Shown here piece after piece: positions 41,093 to 50,085 of a stretch of 64,000 bases of DNA. A program made the position numbers and the translations under genes. Each line of letters begins with the position of its first letter. The stretch's first letter is position 1. The notes under the pieces were generated by a model. It was not told the origin of the DNA and searched no databases. It worked only from the letters and a program-made list of their open reading frames with translations. Source of the stretch: Hyphomonas sp. (GTDB taxonomy: Bacteria; Pseudomonadota; Alphaproteobacteria; Caulobacterales; Hyphomonadaceae); the NCBI RefSeq assembly GCF_017792385.1, contig NZ_CP051230.1, positions 62,001-126,000 on the forward strand, in the 5' to 3' direction.

Positions 41093-41673
41093 CAGGCGAG
41101 GCCTCGCGAACCAGGCTTGACGGCCTCCATCGCGGCAAGCTCCGGGGGCAGATCATTTGCGTCATAATCGGGAAAATCGACGGCGGCGAGCGAGACCAGC
41201 CTGCACCCGACATCGGCCTTGCCATTGGACCGGTCGATAATGCAGGCGCCGCCAATAACATCGCCCGGTAACTTGTCGAGTGCTTCGACCGTTTCGCGGA
41301 AGGACAGGCCCGTGGTGACGATGTCCTCCGCGATCAACACGCGTTCGCCCTCGGCAATCGAGAAGCCGCGCCGGAAGTGCAGCTGTCCGTCGACCCGCTC
41401 CGCAAAGATCGAGCGAGCGCCCAGCTGGCGCGCCAGTTCATATCCTGGAATGATGCCCCCAACGGCCGGCCCGGCGACCACATCAATCTTGCCAAACTCA
41501 GCTGTCAGCTTTTCTGCCAGCGCCTTGCACAGTTTCTCCGACAGGGCAGGTTGCGAAAACACCAGCGCCTTCTGCAGGAAAACCGGGCTGCGGCGCCCGG
41601 ATGACAGGATGAAATGTCCTTCCAGCAAGGCCCCCGCCTCGCGGAATACGTTCAACACATCATCATTCGTCAT
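41092..41673 (-). CDS. pyrE: Orotate phosphoribosyltransferase
   Basis: 193 aa. Converts orotate and PRPP to OMP in pyrimidine synthesis. Features: GHFILSSGRRSPVFLQKALV (orotate loop), VVAGPAVGGIIPGYELARQL and the PRPP motif RVLIAEDIVTTGLSF. ATG 41673 (MTNDDVLNVF) is preceded by GGAGGG; an upstream GTG frame is unlike the family. Its first codons lie inside the end of the rsh gene. Confidence 0.94.
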   Translation of the reverse strand: MTNDDVLNVFREAGALLEGHFILSSGRRSPVFLQKALVFSQPALSEKLCKALAEKLTAEFGKIDVVAGPAVGGIIPGYELARQLGARSIFAERVDGQLHFRRGFSIAEGERVLIAEDIVTTGLSFRETVEALDKLPGDVIGGACIIDRSNGKADVGCRLVSLAAVDFPDYDANDLPPELAAMEAVKPGSRGLA

Positions 41674-43921
41674 TTTCGCCCTCCTGGTCGCGCACCGCCC
41701 GGTCAACCACTGCGATCGACCGGAGTGCCGCCAGTATCTGCGTCAGGCGCTTGAGGTCTTCAACCTCAATTTCCATGAGAATTTCGGTGAAGTCTTCATG
41801 CCGCTCTGCGGTGTGAATGCTGGTGATGTTGCCATTGGCCTGCGCCACTGCTGCGCACAGCTTGGCCAGCACGCCGCGCTCATTCGAGGCATTGATGCGG
41901 ATGCGCCCGATGGCCATCGCCCCGGTCCGGGCCAGTTCGGTCCAGCGCAGATCCACCCAGAGCTCCGGCTTGTCATCATATTCAGCCAGCTTCGGACAGC
42001 TCGCCACATGGACGACAATGCCCTTGCCAGGTTCCTGGACGCCCATGATGCGATCCCCCGGCAGCGGGCAGCAGCATTTGCCAAGATGCAGTGTCACCCC
42101 CGGCGACAGGTCCGCGCCCGACACCATCAGCGGCGTGTGCTCGGAATCCATCCGCACCTTGGAAGGGTCTGCGGCGAGTTCCTGCCGGTATCCCGGGAAG
42201 GCGGCCTGAATGACATCCTCCGACGAGATCCGTCCGCGCCCGACGGCCTCGACCATGTCTTCCATGTTCTCGAAGCCGGCCAGCCGCGCCGTATGGTTCA
42301 TCTTCACATCGACCGGGTCGATCCCGGCGCGGCGCAGCGCCAGATTGACCAGTCCCTGCCCCAGGCGCCGGAATTCCGTGGTTTCCTTGTCGCGCACCAG
42401 TTTGCGCATGGCCGAACGGGCGCGGCCGGTGATCGCCAGCGCTTCCCAGCCATGTATGGCCTGGGGGGCCTTGCCCCGGATGATCTCGACCACGTCGCCA
42501 TTCTTCAAGGGCCGGCGCAGCGGCTTGACCTCGCCATTGATCTTCGCACCGACACAGGTATCCCCCACCGCCGAATGCACCGCATAGGCAAAATCCAGCG
42601 GCATCGCCCCGGCCGGCAGGATGATCAGCTTGCCCTTCGGTGTGAACGCAAAGACATGTTCGCGATACATCTCCAGCTTGGCGTGTTCCATGAACTCGCT
42701 GGGGTCACCACCATCCTGCAGCAATTCCGCAAAGGCCTCGAGACTGGCCGCCGGATCAAGACCGGCCGCCCGGGCCGAATCCGCATCAAACCCGTAGGCG
42801 CGATTCTTGTAGCCCCAGTGCGCCGCCACGCCGAACTCGGCCGTACGATCCATCTCCTCGGTCCGGATCTGGAGCTCCACCCGGCGATTGCCGGATGCGC
42901 GCACCGTGGTGTGCAGGCTGGCATACCCGTTCGGCTTCGGTACGGAGATGTAATCGCGGAACCGGTCGGGAATGCAGGCCCACAGTGTGTGCGCCTCGCC
43001 AAGAGCGCGATAACAATCCTCGACATTCTCCACGATGACCCGGAATGCGAACAGGTCCGCCACGTCGCGGAAGGAAATCGACTTGCGCTCCAGCTTGCGC
43101 CACAGCGAATAGGGCTGCTTGCGGCGCCCCTTGATGCGGCACGGTATGCCGGCGGCATCCATCAGGTCCTGAAGGTCGCCGCGGATCCGCTCGAGATCGC
43201 CGGCATTTTCCAGCGCCAGCTCCTCCTGGCGATACAGAATGGCCCGGCGCGCTTCAGGGTTGAGTTCCTGGAACGCCAGATCCTCCATCTCGGCCGCAAT
43301 CTGGTACAGGCCGACACGACGCGCCAGCGGGCCATAGATGTCCATCGTTTCGCGGGCGGTGCGTTCGCGGCTCGATGCCTTCTTCCGGAAGTGCAGCGTG
43401 CGCATATTGTGCAGCCGGTCGGCCAGCTTCACCAGCAGGACACGAATATCGCTCGTCGTGGCCAGAATGAATTTCTGGAAGTTTTCCGCCTGGGCGAGTT
43501 CCTTCGAACTGTATTCCAGCTTGTCCAGCTTGGTGACGCCATCAACCAGTTCGGCGACATCGGCGCCAAAGCGCACTTCGACATCGCCAATGTCGATCTC
43601 GGTGTCTTCGACCACATCATGCAGCAGGCCGGCCACGATGGTGATCTCGTCCAGCTTGACGTCCGCCAGCAGGCTCGCGACCTCCACAGGATGGGAATAA
43701 TACGCGTCGCCGGAATCGCGCATCTGCTCGCCATGATGCTTTTTCGCGAAATCATAGGCCGCGCCCAGCAGCTCGGACTTCACCCGTGGATGATAGGCGC
43801 GGACCTTGTCGATCAGCCCCTGCCGGGTGAGCACTTCTTTCGGCTTGTCGGCAGCCGGTCGCGATGTGGCAGCTGGGTCGCCAGCCCCTTCAGCCTTTGC
43901 GGAAAGGGTGCTGCCGTCCAT
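41663..43921 (-). CDS. rsh: Bifunctional (p)ppGpp synthetase/hydrolase (RelA/SpoT homologue)
   Basis: 752 aa. The N-terminal HD hydrolase is intact (YSHPVEVASLLADV and AGLLHDVVEDTEID). The synthetase domain follows: RRKQPYSLWRKLERKSISFR, SVPKPNGYASLHTTVRASGN and VELQIRTEEMDRTAEFG. The TGS domain begins VFAFTPKGKLIILPAGAMPL, and the C-terminus is an ACT domain (RIRINASNERGVLAKLCAAV). Both activities seem preserved, the single long Rsh usual in alphaproteobacteria. Eight bases after rpoZ and overlapping pyrE by 11 bases. Confidence 0.96.
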   Translation of the reverse strand: MDGSTLSAKAEGAGDPAATSRPAADKPKEVLTRQGLIDKVRAYHPRVKSELLGAAYDFAKKHHGEQMRDSGDAYYSHPVEVASLLADVKLDEITIVAGLLHDVVEDTEIDIGDVEVRFGADVAELVDGVTKLDKLEYSSKELAQAENFQKFILATTSDIRVLLVKLADRLHNMRTLHFRKKASSRERTARETMDIYGPLARRVGLYQIAAEMEDLAFQELNPEARRAILYRQEELALENAGDLERIRGDLQDLMDAAGIPCRIKGRRKQPYSLWRKLERKSISFRDVADLFAFRVIVENVEDCYRALGEAHTLWACIPDRFRDYISVPKPNGYASLHTTVRASGNRRVELQIRTEEMDRTAEFGVAAHWGYKNRAYGFDADSARAAGLDPAASLEAFAELLQDGGDPSEFMEHAKLEMYREHVFAFTPKGKLIILPAGAMPLDFAYAVHSAVGDTCVGAKINGEVKPLRRPLKNGDVVEIIRGKAPQAIHGWEALAITGRARSAMRKLVRDKETTEFRRLGQGLVNLALRRAGIDPVDVKMNHTARLAGFENMEDMVEAVGRGRISSEDVIQAAFPGYRQELAADPSKVRMDSEHTPLMVSGADLSPGVTLHLGKCCCPLPGDRIMGVQEPGKGIVVHVASCPKLAEYDDKPELWVDLRWTELARTGAMAIGRIRINASNERGVLAKLCAAVAQANGNITSIHTAERHEDFTEILMEIEVEDLKRLTQILAALRSIAVVDRAVRDQEGENDE

Positions 43922-43929
43922 CAGGCCTC

Positions 43930-44280
43930 CTAGAGCCGGTCGTCCCGTCCGGACTCCAGCTCGGCCTGGTAGGCCCGCATGACATCTTCCTCGGTGGCGG
44001 TCGGCGCGGATTCGAGAGCCATACGGTCTGCTTCGCGCTCGTTCTCCTCGCCGGGACGGATGTCCTGGAGGTTCGAGATCAGGGCTTCCTTGACCACTTT
44101 CAGGTCAACCGACTCATCGGCAATCTCGCGCAGCGAGACGACCGGATCCTTGTCATTGTCGCGGTCCACGGTGATCGGCGAACCTTCGCGGATCATGCGG
44201 GAACGGTGTGCGGCAAGCAGGACGAGCTCGAAACGGTTCGGGACCTTTTCGATGCAGTCTTCGACGGTAACGCGGGCCAT
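43930..44280 (-). CDS. rpoZ: RNA polymerase omega subunit
   Basis: 116 aa. MARVTVEDCIEKVPNRFELV then LLAAHRSRMIREGSP is the universal omega start; the C-terminal tail is acidic and longer than in E. coli, as common in alphaproteobacteria. Assists assembly of the beta-prime subunit and ppGpp response. ATG 44280 after AAAGGAG. First gene of the long minus-strand run; divergent from the M20 gene. Confidence 0.96.
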   Translation of the reverse strand: MARVTVEDCIEKVPNRFELVLLAAHRSRMIREGSPITVDRDNDKDPVVSLREIADESVDLKVVKEALISNLQDIRPGEENEREADRMALESAPTATEEDVMRAYQAELESGRDDRL

Positions 44281-44433
44281 GAGCAGATAATCTCCTTTGG
44301 ACCGTCCCTTATATGCAGTGCAGCACCGTGGCGCAACCCGCGCCATGCCGCTGTCTGCAGGTCTTTTTCGCCCTCTTGGCAGCGCGGATTTCGCCGCTAG
44401 GCTGAGCCGATCACGAACCGGAGGCCTGCATTC

Positions 44434-45894
44434 ATGTTCCGTACTGTCGCCCTGTCATCTCTCGCCCTCGCCCTTGCCGCCTGCGGAAATGGAAACGACG
44501 CCGCCGAAACGCCCCAACCGCTTGCCTCGGACACCGGCGCAGCGGACGCTGAAACGGCTGAAATCACTCCCGCTGCCGCTCCGGCAGACTCTGCTCAGGC
44601 CGCAGCGCTCCCGAAGGCCGATGCGGGCCTCATCGAGATCTACAAACAGCTTCACGCCAATCCGGAACTGTCCTTCAAGGAAGCCCGCTCTGCGGCGCTC
44701 ATGGCTTCCGAACTGGAGAATCTCGGCTTCGACGTCACAACGGGCATCGGTCAGGACTGGGTCGTCGCCAAGGCCATGAAGGATGTGGGAGAAGTCAAGG
44801 ATGGTGTCGGCGGTCACGGCGTCGTGGGCGTGCTGCGCAATGGAGAGGGCCCGACCGTGATGATCCGCGCCGACATGGACGCCCTACCCGTTCCCGATCA
44901 GACCGGCTTCCCCTTCGCGTCCGAAGTCCGTTCCACCACATGGACCGGCGTGGAAAGCCCGGTCATGCATGCCTGCGGGCACGACATCCACATGACCAGC
45001 TGGATCGGCACGGCGCGCGCCCTGGCCGCCCGCAAGGATGAGTGGAGCGGCACGCTGGTGATGATCGCCCAGCCGGCCGAGGAAATCGGCCTCGGGGCCC
45101 AAGCCATGCTGGCGGACGGGCTCTACAGCCGTTTCCCGCAGCCGGACTACAATCTCGCTCTGCACGTCTCCGCCGCCGCACCTGCCGGTACGGTCGTCTA
45201 TACAAAGGGCTACGCCATGGCCAATGTCGACAGTGTCGACATCACGGTGAAAGGCGTGGGCGGGCATGGCGCGTATCCGCACACGACGCGTGACCCGGTC
45301 CTCGTCGCCTCGCATATCGTGGTGGCGCTGCAGAGCCTCGTATCCCGAAACACGAACCCGCAGGATTCCGCGGTCGTCACCGTCGGATCGTTCAAGGCCG
45401 GCGCCAAGCACAATATCATCTCGGACGAAGCGACCCTTCTCCTGACCGTCCGCTCCTATGATGACGCGACCCGGCAAATGCTGCTGGACGGCATCGAGCG
45501 CATCGCGAAGGCACAGGCCGAAGCCTTCGGCGCACCGGAACCGGAGATCAAGGTGGAGCAGGACTACACCCCGTCCCTGTTCAACAATGCCGATCTCGCC
45601 GACAAGGCGATGACGGCCGTCGCCGGGGCCATCGGCGAGGATAATGTGAAAGAAGTGCCGCCGGTGATGGGCGGTGAGGATTTCAGCCAGTTCGGCCGCA
45701 CCGAAGAAAACATTCCCGGTCTGCTGTTCTGGATCGGCGCGGTAGACCCGGAGCGCTACGAGGCTTCCAAGGACAGTTCCCTGCCCCTGCCCTCGCTGCA
45801 TTCCCCCTTCTTCGCCCCGGCCTATGACCCCACCATCGCCACCGGCGTCGAAGCCATGACCGCCGCCGCCCTGGAACTCTTCGACGAGGGGTGA
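44434..45894 (+). CDS. M20-family amidohydrolase lipoprotein
   Basis: 486 aa. Signal MFRTVALSSLALALAACGNG with lipobox LAAC, then a low-complexity Ala/Glu/Thr/Pro linker (residues about 20-60). The M20D amidohydrolase domain has the metal residues: RADMDALPVPD, MHACGHDIHMTSW and AQPAEEIGLGAQAM, with HGAYPH in the dimerisation part and GGEDFSQFGR near the end. Acts on N-acyl amino acids or amides outside the inner membrane; substrate unknown. ATG 44434 after GGAGG. Confidence 0.92.
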   Translation: MFRTVALSSLALALAACGNGNDAAETPQPLASDTGAADAETAEITPAAAPADSAQAAALPKADAGLIEIYKQLHANPELSFKEARSAALMASELENLGFDVTTGIGQDWVVAKAMKDVGEVKDGVGGHGVVGVLRNGEGPTVMIRADMDALPVPDQTGFPFASEVRSTTWTGVESPVMHACGHDIHMTSWIGTARALAARKDEWSGTLVMIAQPAEEIGLGAQAMLADGLYSRFPQPDYNLALHVSAAAPAGTVVYTKGYAMANVDSVDITVKGVGGHGAYPHTTRDPVLVASHIVVALQSLVSRNTNPQDSAVVTVGSFKAGAKHNIISDEATLLLTVRSYDDATRQMLLDGIERIAKAQAEAFGAPEPEIKVEQDYTPSLFNNADLADKAMTAVAGAIGEDNVKEVPPVMGGEDFSQFGRTEENIPGLLFWIGAVDPERYEASKDSSLPLPSLHSPFFAPAYDPTIATGVEAMTAAALELFDEG

Positions 45895-45938
45895 TCTCCC
45901 ATTCGCCGAAAAATAGAAGAATTGGCTTTTCTCGCCTG

Positions 45939-45953
45939 TTAACAAATGATTAA
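45939..45953 (+). promoter_or_regulatory. Perfect CtrA-type box upstream of the unknown membrane protein
   Basis: TTAA-CAAATGA-TTAA matches the TTAA-N7-TTAA CtrA consensus exactly. It ends 27 bases before the ATG at 45981 in a short AT-rich stretch of an otherwise GC-rich region. CtrA is the cell-cycle master regulator of Caulobacterales and relatives; binding here is inferred. Confidence 0.6.
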
Positions 45954-45980
45954 AATCCGGCGTGGTGAGGGGAGTATGCC

Positions 45981-48191
45981 ATGCTGGAGAAAATGGGAAT
46001 TGTCTGGAATCCGGGCTGGCCAAGCTGGTCTTGTCCCGGGCGCCGGGATGGTTGGCTGATCGTGTGGACTCTGGTGATGGCAGCCTTGGCTGCTGTCAGC
46101 GTTGCAATCGCGGATCTGTCGGATCCGGAGTCCGTTGAAGGCGCGGCAGCCTGGGGCACGATCACAACCCTCTGCCTGCTTGCATATATGGCTGCGGGAA
46201 TTTTCGCCGTGCTTCGCTCGCGGGTTGGCACGTCAAATCAGGAACTGGATGATCCGGAACATCATCCATCTTTTCACCGCGTCTTCCTGCTGACGTCACT
46301 CATGCTGTGTGTACTGGCCTGGATCGCGTTCGGGCATCATGTCCCCTTCGCACACTGGCCATGGTCGGTGGATTTGAACGATCCAACGCAACGCTCCTTG
46401 TACATTGCAGCGATCATTTCGAGCTTCGTGCCTCTCCTGTTCGGCTTTCACACGATCGCGCGAGAGGCGGCGACGGACAAAGCCAATTATCTGATGCACC
46501 CGGAAGGGCCGACCAGCTGGTTTCAACTTGGCGTCAGCGCCGGCGCACTCGGCTTCCTCAGCCTTGGCGCCTGGGCGGCCGGCGAACGCTGGTTCTCCAT
46601 GGAACAGGATTTCGGACTGGTTGTAATGAGCGGCGTCATCGCCGGATTTCTCGCCTTCATCTTCGTCCCGCATCTTGGAGATGCACTCAGCAACCGGCGG
46701 GAAACCGACCCGCGCCCGGTCAAAGCCGCTGGAGTGACATTCCATCCCGGCTACATCACCAGCGGCATCGATGCCGCTGCCGTGCGCCTGATCGCACCGC
46801 TGTCCGGCGCCACCCAATCGGGCTGGATGATTCCACAGCTGATCCTGACACTGATTTTCTTGCCGCTTACCGCCATGGGCTATGCACTGCCGGCTCCATG
46901 GGGCCTCGTGCCGATCTGCATCGCTGGCGTGATCATCTTCGGCCTCGGCCGAAGGTGGGCATGGGTGGAGGATGACCGCGAAAAGGCCCTGCGCATCCAG
47001 TCGACGCGCTCAAGTCAGTTCCGTCTTGGGTTTGCGAACGACCTGCGTGACGAGGCCCTGATGGGCTATGCTTGGCTGTTCATCCTCGTGCCGCTGGCCC
47101 TGCGGCAGATCCAGATGCATTTTGACCTCTTCGAACCAGTCGATGGCCCCATGGGCGTCGCCGCGCAAAGTGCGGGACTGATGGATTGGCTGAAATTCTT
47201 CGGCACAGAACTGGCCAAGGGTGTGCCCATCGTCGATTGGGTGGACATCTACGACGTGAACCAGGAAGAGCCCTTCGCCCCGAAAGGGCCGATGGCACGC
47301 CATATCGTGTTCGTGTCGCGCCTGCTGGTGGACGTTGTGCTCATTGCGGCCCTGCTTCAGGCATTCGGGATCATGCAACGAAATCGCGCGCAGGAACGTC
47401 TGTTCGAAGCTGGCCAGATAGACTTTTTCGACCCGTTCATGGAACGCCGCATCCTGCGCAAGGCATTCCAGCCCGCAGAACATGGCGCCGCCCCGCTGAA
47501 CTCCCGCTATCTGGCTTACTTCGAGACACACCGAGAAAAGAGCAAGGATCTCGACAAGGGTGACTATTATTACAACACGCGGCGCCTCAATGAATTGTTC
47601 AATGACCGGGATCGCAAAGTGCGCGAAGTCGTGCGCTGGTTCGCGAAGGATCTGATTGTCGGCAGCGTAACCGAGCGACTGAACAAGCTCGCGGATCTCT
47701 ACGAAAGGACGTCACCGGAAAGTCGCGACAAACCGGACTGGAGCCGGAAGTTCTACCGCTTCTTTGATGATGTGGTGGCGGATGGCCGCAATCTGTCCGG
47801 GTCAAGCTGGAAGCAGGAGCATTCCATCGCGCTGTCCCGCCTCCTGTTCCAGCTGACGAATGACAAAGAGTACGATCAGGTCCGCAATCGTGCGCTGCTG
47901 CTTCTCGGCAGGTCGGACAGTCTGCATGCCGCACGCGCACTCGCTGCAAGACTGGTTCGCGATGAACATGCAACGACGCTGCCGGGCATCTCGAAAGAGA
48001 TTGCAGAAACCTATCGCTTTGCCCGTCAGCCTCGCCTTGGCGAGCGAAGCCTGGCGACGGAATCCCTGTTCAAGATCAAGGGCGACATCGAGGACAATCC
48101 CCACAGAACGGGCACCGCCACGCTCAAATTCATCGAGGCCGTGCTGGAATATGTCCGCAATGATGGCGGGAACGGGTCAATCCCTACCTGA
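45981..48191 (+). CDS. Large multi-pass membrane protein of unknown function, 736 aa
   Basis: About nine to ten hydrophobic segments within residues 24-465 (for example WLIVWTLVMAALAAVSVAIA, LICVLAWIAFG-like near 110, LQLGVSAGALGFLSLGAWAA near 180, LVVMSGVIAGFLAFIFVPHL near 215, QLILTLIFLPLTAMGYALPA near 290). They are followed by a ~245-residue soluble, helix-rich, charged tail (for example YYNTRRLNELFNDRDRKVRE and HSIALSRLLFQLTNDKEYDQ). An acidic/aromatic segment near DWVDIYDVNQEEPF separates the last helices. No family recognised and no catalytic motif seen. ATG 45981 follows GGGGAG. A perfect CtrA-type box sits just upstream, suggesting cell-cycle control. Confidence 0.7.
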   Translation: MLEKMGIVWNPGWPSWSCPGRRDGWLIVWTLVMAALAAVSVAIADLSDPESVEGAAAWGTITTLCLLAYMAAGIFAVLRSRVGTSNQELDDPEHHPSFHRVFLLTSLMLCVLAWIAFGHHVPFAHWPWSVDLNDPTQRSLYIAAIISSFVPLLFGFHTIAREAATDKANYLMHPEGPTSWFQLGVSAGALGFLSLGAWAAGERWFSMEQDFGLVVMSGVIAGFLAFIFVPHLGDALSNRRETDPRPVKAAGVTFHPGYITSGIDAAAVRLIAPLSGATQSGWMIPQLILTLIFLPLTAMGYALPAPWGLVPICIAGVIIFGLGRRWAWVEDDREKALRIQSTRSSQFRLGFANDLRDEALMGYAWLFILVPLALRQIQMHFDLFEPVDGPMGVAAQSAGLMDWLKFFGTELAKGVPIVDWVDIYDVNQEEPFAPKGPMARHIVFVSRLLVDVVLIAALLQAFGIMQRNRAQERLFEAGQIDFFDPFMERRILRKAFQPAEHGAAPLNSRYLAYFETHREKSKDLDKGDYYYNTRRLNELFNDRDRKVREVVRWFAKDLIVGSVTERLNKLADLYERTSPESRDKPDWSRKFYRFFDDVVADGRNLSGSSWKQEHSIALSRLLFQLTNDKEYDQVRNRALLLLGRSDSLHAARALAARLVRDEHATTLPGISKEIAETYRFARQPRLGERSLATESLFKIKGDIEDNPHRTGTATLKFIEAVLEYVRNDGGNGSIPT

Positions 48192-48331
48192 CGGGACGCC
48201 CTCGGTTCGCCAATGTTTCGGCTTGCCCTCCTTATTCCTATCCGCTAGACCCCTTTTGCTCAGAGTGCGCATAAGCATCATGTTTCTGTCGCACGAGCCA
48301 CCTGTTCCCGGACGTTTGAAGGCCGATCCCC

Positions 48332-48361
48332 TTGAAACGCACCTGTTCAGGACCATATTAT
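48332..48361 (+). promoter_or_regulatory. Candidate nadA promoter
   Basis: TTGAAA (48332-48337) and TATTAT (48356-48361) are 18 bases apart, followed at once by the inverted repeat at 48364. Placed 44 bases before the nadA start. Confidence 0.5.
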
Positions 48362-48363
48362 AC

Positions 48364-48388
48364 TCAGATCGAGCATAAGTCGATCTGA
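48364..48388 (+). promoter_or_regulatory. Candidate operator in front of the nad operon
   Basis: TCAGATCGA-GCATAAG-TCGATCTGA is a perfect 9-7-9 inverted repeat, starting where the transcript should start and ending 5 bases before the AGGAGG of nadA. Position and symmetry fit a repressor of NAD synthesis (NadQ- or NrtR-type); the actual protein is not in the window. Confidence 0.6.
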
Positions 48389-48404
48389 ACCAAGGAGGAC
48401 GACA

Positions 48405-49547
48405 ATGGCACGTCTTATAGATTCCGGCCCTGGCTGCCCCACCCCGACCCCGCTGCGCGGCGCGTCCGCCGCCGAAGCGCGCGGTCTGGCCTATGATGAC
48501 GCCGTGAAGGCGGAAACCGATGCGCTGTACCCGCTCGTGCAGGATTTCATCACCCCGATGGAATGGCCGGCCATCGCGCCGCTCGTGGCGGCAATCAACC
48601 GCCTGAAGAAAGAGAAGAACGCCGTCATCCTGGCACACAATTACATGACGCCGGACATTTTCCAGCTGGTCGGCGATTTCCGCGGTGACAGCCTTCAGCT
48701 GGCCCGTGAGGCGTCCAAGGTGGATGCCGACATCATCGTTCAGGCAGGCGTGCACTTCATGGCCGAGACGTCCAAGATCCTCGCCCCCGAAAAGACCGTT
48801 CTGATCCCCGACACGCGCGCCGGATGCTCGCTGGCGGCCTCGATCACGGGCGCCGATGTGCGCCTGATCAAGCAGAAATTCCCGAACTATCCGGTCGTAA
48901 CCTATGTGAACTGCACCGCCGAGGTGAAAGCCGAGTGCCACATCACCTGCACCAGTTCCAACGCCGCACAAGTCGTTGAAGCCATTGCCGCAGAATGGAA
49001 TTCCGACACCGTCATCCTCGTGCCGGACCAGTATCTCGCCAAGAACGTGGCCGCACAGACCGGTATCCGCGTGATGACGTGGCCGGGCGCATGTGAAGTG
49101 CACGAGATGTTCAGTGCCGACGATGTCGACCAGCTCCGCGAAGCGCATCCCGGCGTCGTCATCCTGGCCCACCCGGAATGTCCGCCGGACGTGCTGGAAG
49201 CAGCCGATTTTGCCGGATCGACCTCTGCGCTGGCCAATTACGTGGCCGAGGAAAGCCCCAACAAGGTGGTCCTGCTGACCGAATGCTCGATGAGCGACAA
49301 TGTCGCCTCGGCCAATCCCGATGTGAACTTCATTCGGCCCTGCAATCTCTGCCCGCACATGAAGCGGATCACGCTGGAGAACATCTATGACTGCCTCGTC
49401 ACAGGCGAGCATGAAGTGACCATTCCGGAAGATGTGCGCGTGCGTGCCAAGGAGGCTCTGGATGCCATGATGGCCCTGCCGAAAATGGCCAGGCCGCTGG
49501 CGTTCGAGACCGGTCTGAAACCGCTCGACATCGAAATGGTCGTCTAG
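48405..49547 (+). CDS. nadA: Quinolinate synthase
   Basis: 380 aa. Condenses iminoaspartate (from NadB) with dihydroxyacetone phosphate to quinolinate, with one [4Fe-4S] cluster. Cluster and substrate residues are visible in DTRAGCSLAASITG, LAHPECPPDVLEAAD and FIRPCNLCPHMKRITLENIY. The NAVILAHNYMTPDIFQLVGD region is the family's first catalytic strand. ATG 48405 follows AAGGAGG. Heads the nadA-(unknown)-nadB-nadC cluster. Confidence 0.97.
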   Translation: MARLIDSGPGCPTPTPLRGASAAEARGLAYDDAVKAETDALYPLVQDFITPMEWPAIAPLVAAINRLKKEKNAVILAHNYMTPDIFQLVGDFRGDSLQLAREASKVDADIIVQAGVHFMAETSKILAPEKTVLIPDTRAGCSLAASITGADVRLIKQKFPNYPVVTYVNCTAEVKAECHITCTSSNAAQVVEAIAAEWNSDTVILVPDQYLAKNVAAQTGIRVMTWPGACEVHEMFSADDVDQLREAHPGVVILAHPECPPDVLEAADFAGSTSALANYVAEESPNKVVLLTECSMSDNVASANPDVNFIRPCNLCPHMKRITLENIYDCLVTGEHEVTIPEDVRVRAKEALDAMMALPKMARPLAFETGLKPLDIEMVV

Positions 49548-49614
49548 CAGCCGCGCAGGTTGTGCTAAGGCCGGAGTGCGGCGTAATGTGCCTTAGGGCG
49601 CAAGGAGAGGTAGC

Positions 49615-50082
49615 ATGTTCCGAGGCAGGTTCCGTCTCGCGGCAGTGGCGATGGCAGGGCTTCTGGCCTGCGCCCCCGCCCATGCCGACAGCAAGCCCGC
49701 GGGAGACCCCGCCGATGTCCTCGGCACATGGAGCTTCCAGACCAAGCCATATCGCGGCGGGGAATGCATGATGTCCGGCACGATGTATCTTTCTCCGCAT
49801 CCGGAAGAAGGCCTGTATGGCTGCGAACTGACCGCGGTTGAAGTCTGCTCCATGTGGGGCCGCTCGGTGGTCCGCCAGTCCTGCAAGGCGCGGCGCTTCG
49901 GAGACCAGATTTCCATTCGGTCCCAGATCGAGGAGATGCTCGAAGCCAAGGTCGAAGGCCTGATCTATGTGCCGGACAATTTCACGCTGACCATCCAGTC
50001 AGCCGATCGCATGTTCGGCGCACTGGTCTCGGCGGTGACTGCGCCTGCGGAATTCCGCCGCGCCAATGACGGCATTTCCTGA
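49615..50082 (+). CDS. Secreted protein of unknown function, inserted between nadA and nadB
   Basis: 155 aa. Signal peptide MFRGRFRLAAVAMAGLLACA then PAHA; the Cys18 is followed by AP, so lipoprotein processing is possible but Ala-His-Ala cleavage seems likelier. The mature part begins with VLGTWSFQTKPYRGGECMMS, a small beta-rich region that recalls lipocalin-like/DUF2147-type domains without a clear match, and has four more cysteines (GECM, YGCE, VCSMW, SCKAR). ATG 49615 follows AAGGAGAGG. Only 3 bases separate it from nadB. Confidence 0.75.
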   Translation: MFRGRFRLAAVAMAGLLACAPAHADSKPAGDPADVLGTWSFQTKPYRGGECMMSGTMYLSPHPEEGLYGCELTAVEVCSMWGRSVVRQSCKARRFGDQISIRSQIEEMLEAKVEGLIYVPDNFTLTIQSADRMFGALVSAVTAPAEFRRANDGIS

Positions 50083-50085
50083 TCC

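Noticed and set aside
41219..43933. 904-aa plus-strand open frame opposite rsh/pyrE
   Set aside because: A shadow of the high-GC coding strand; it has no family resemblance, while the opposite strand is clearly rsh and pyrE.
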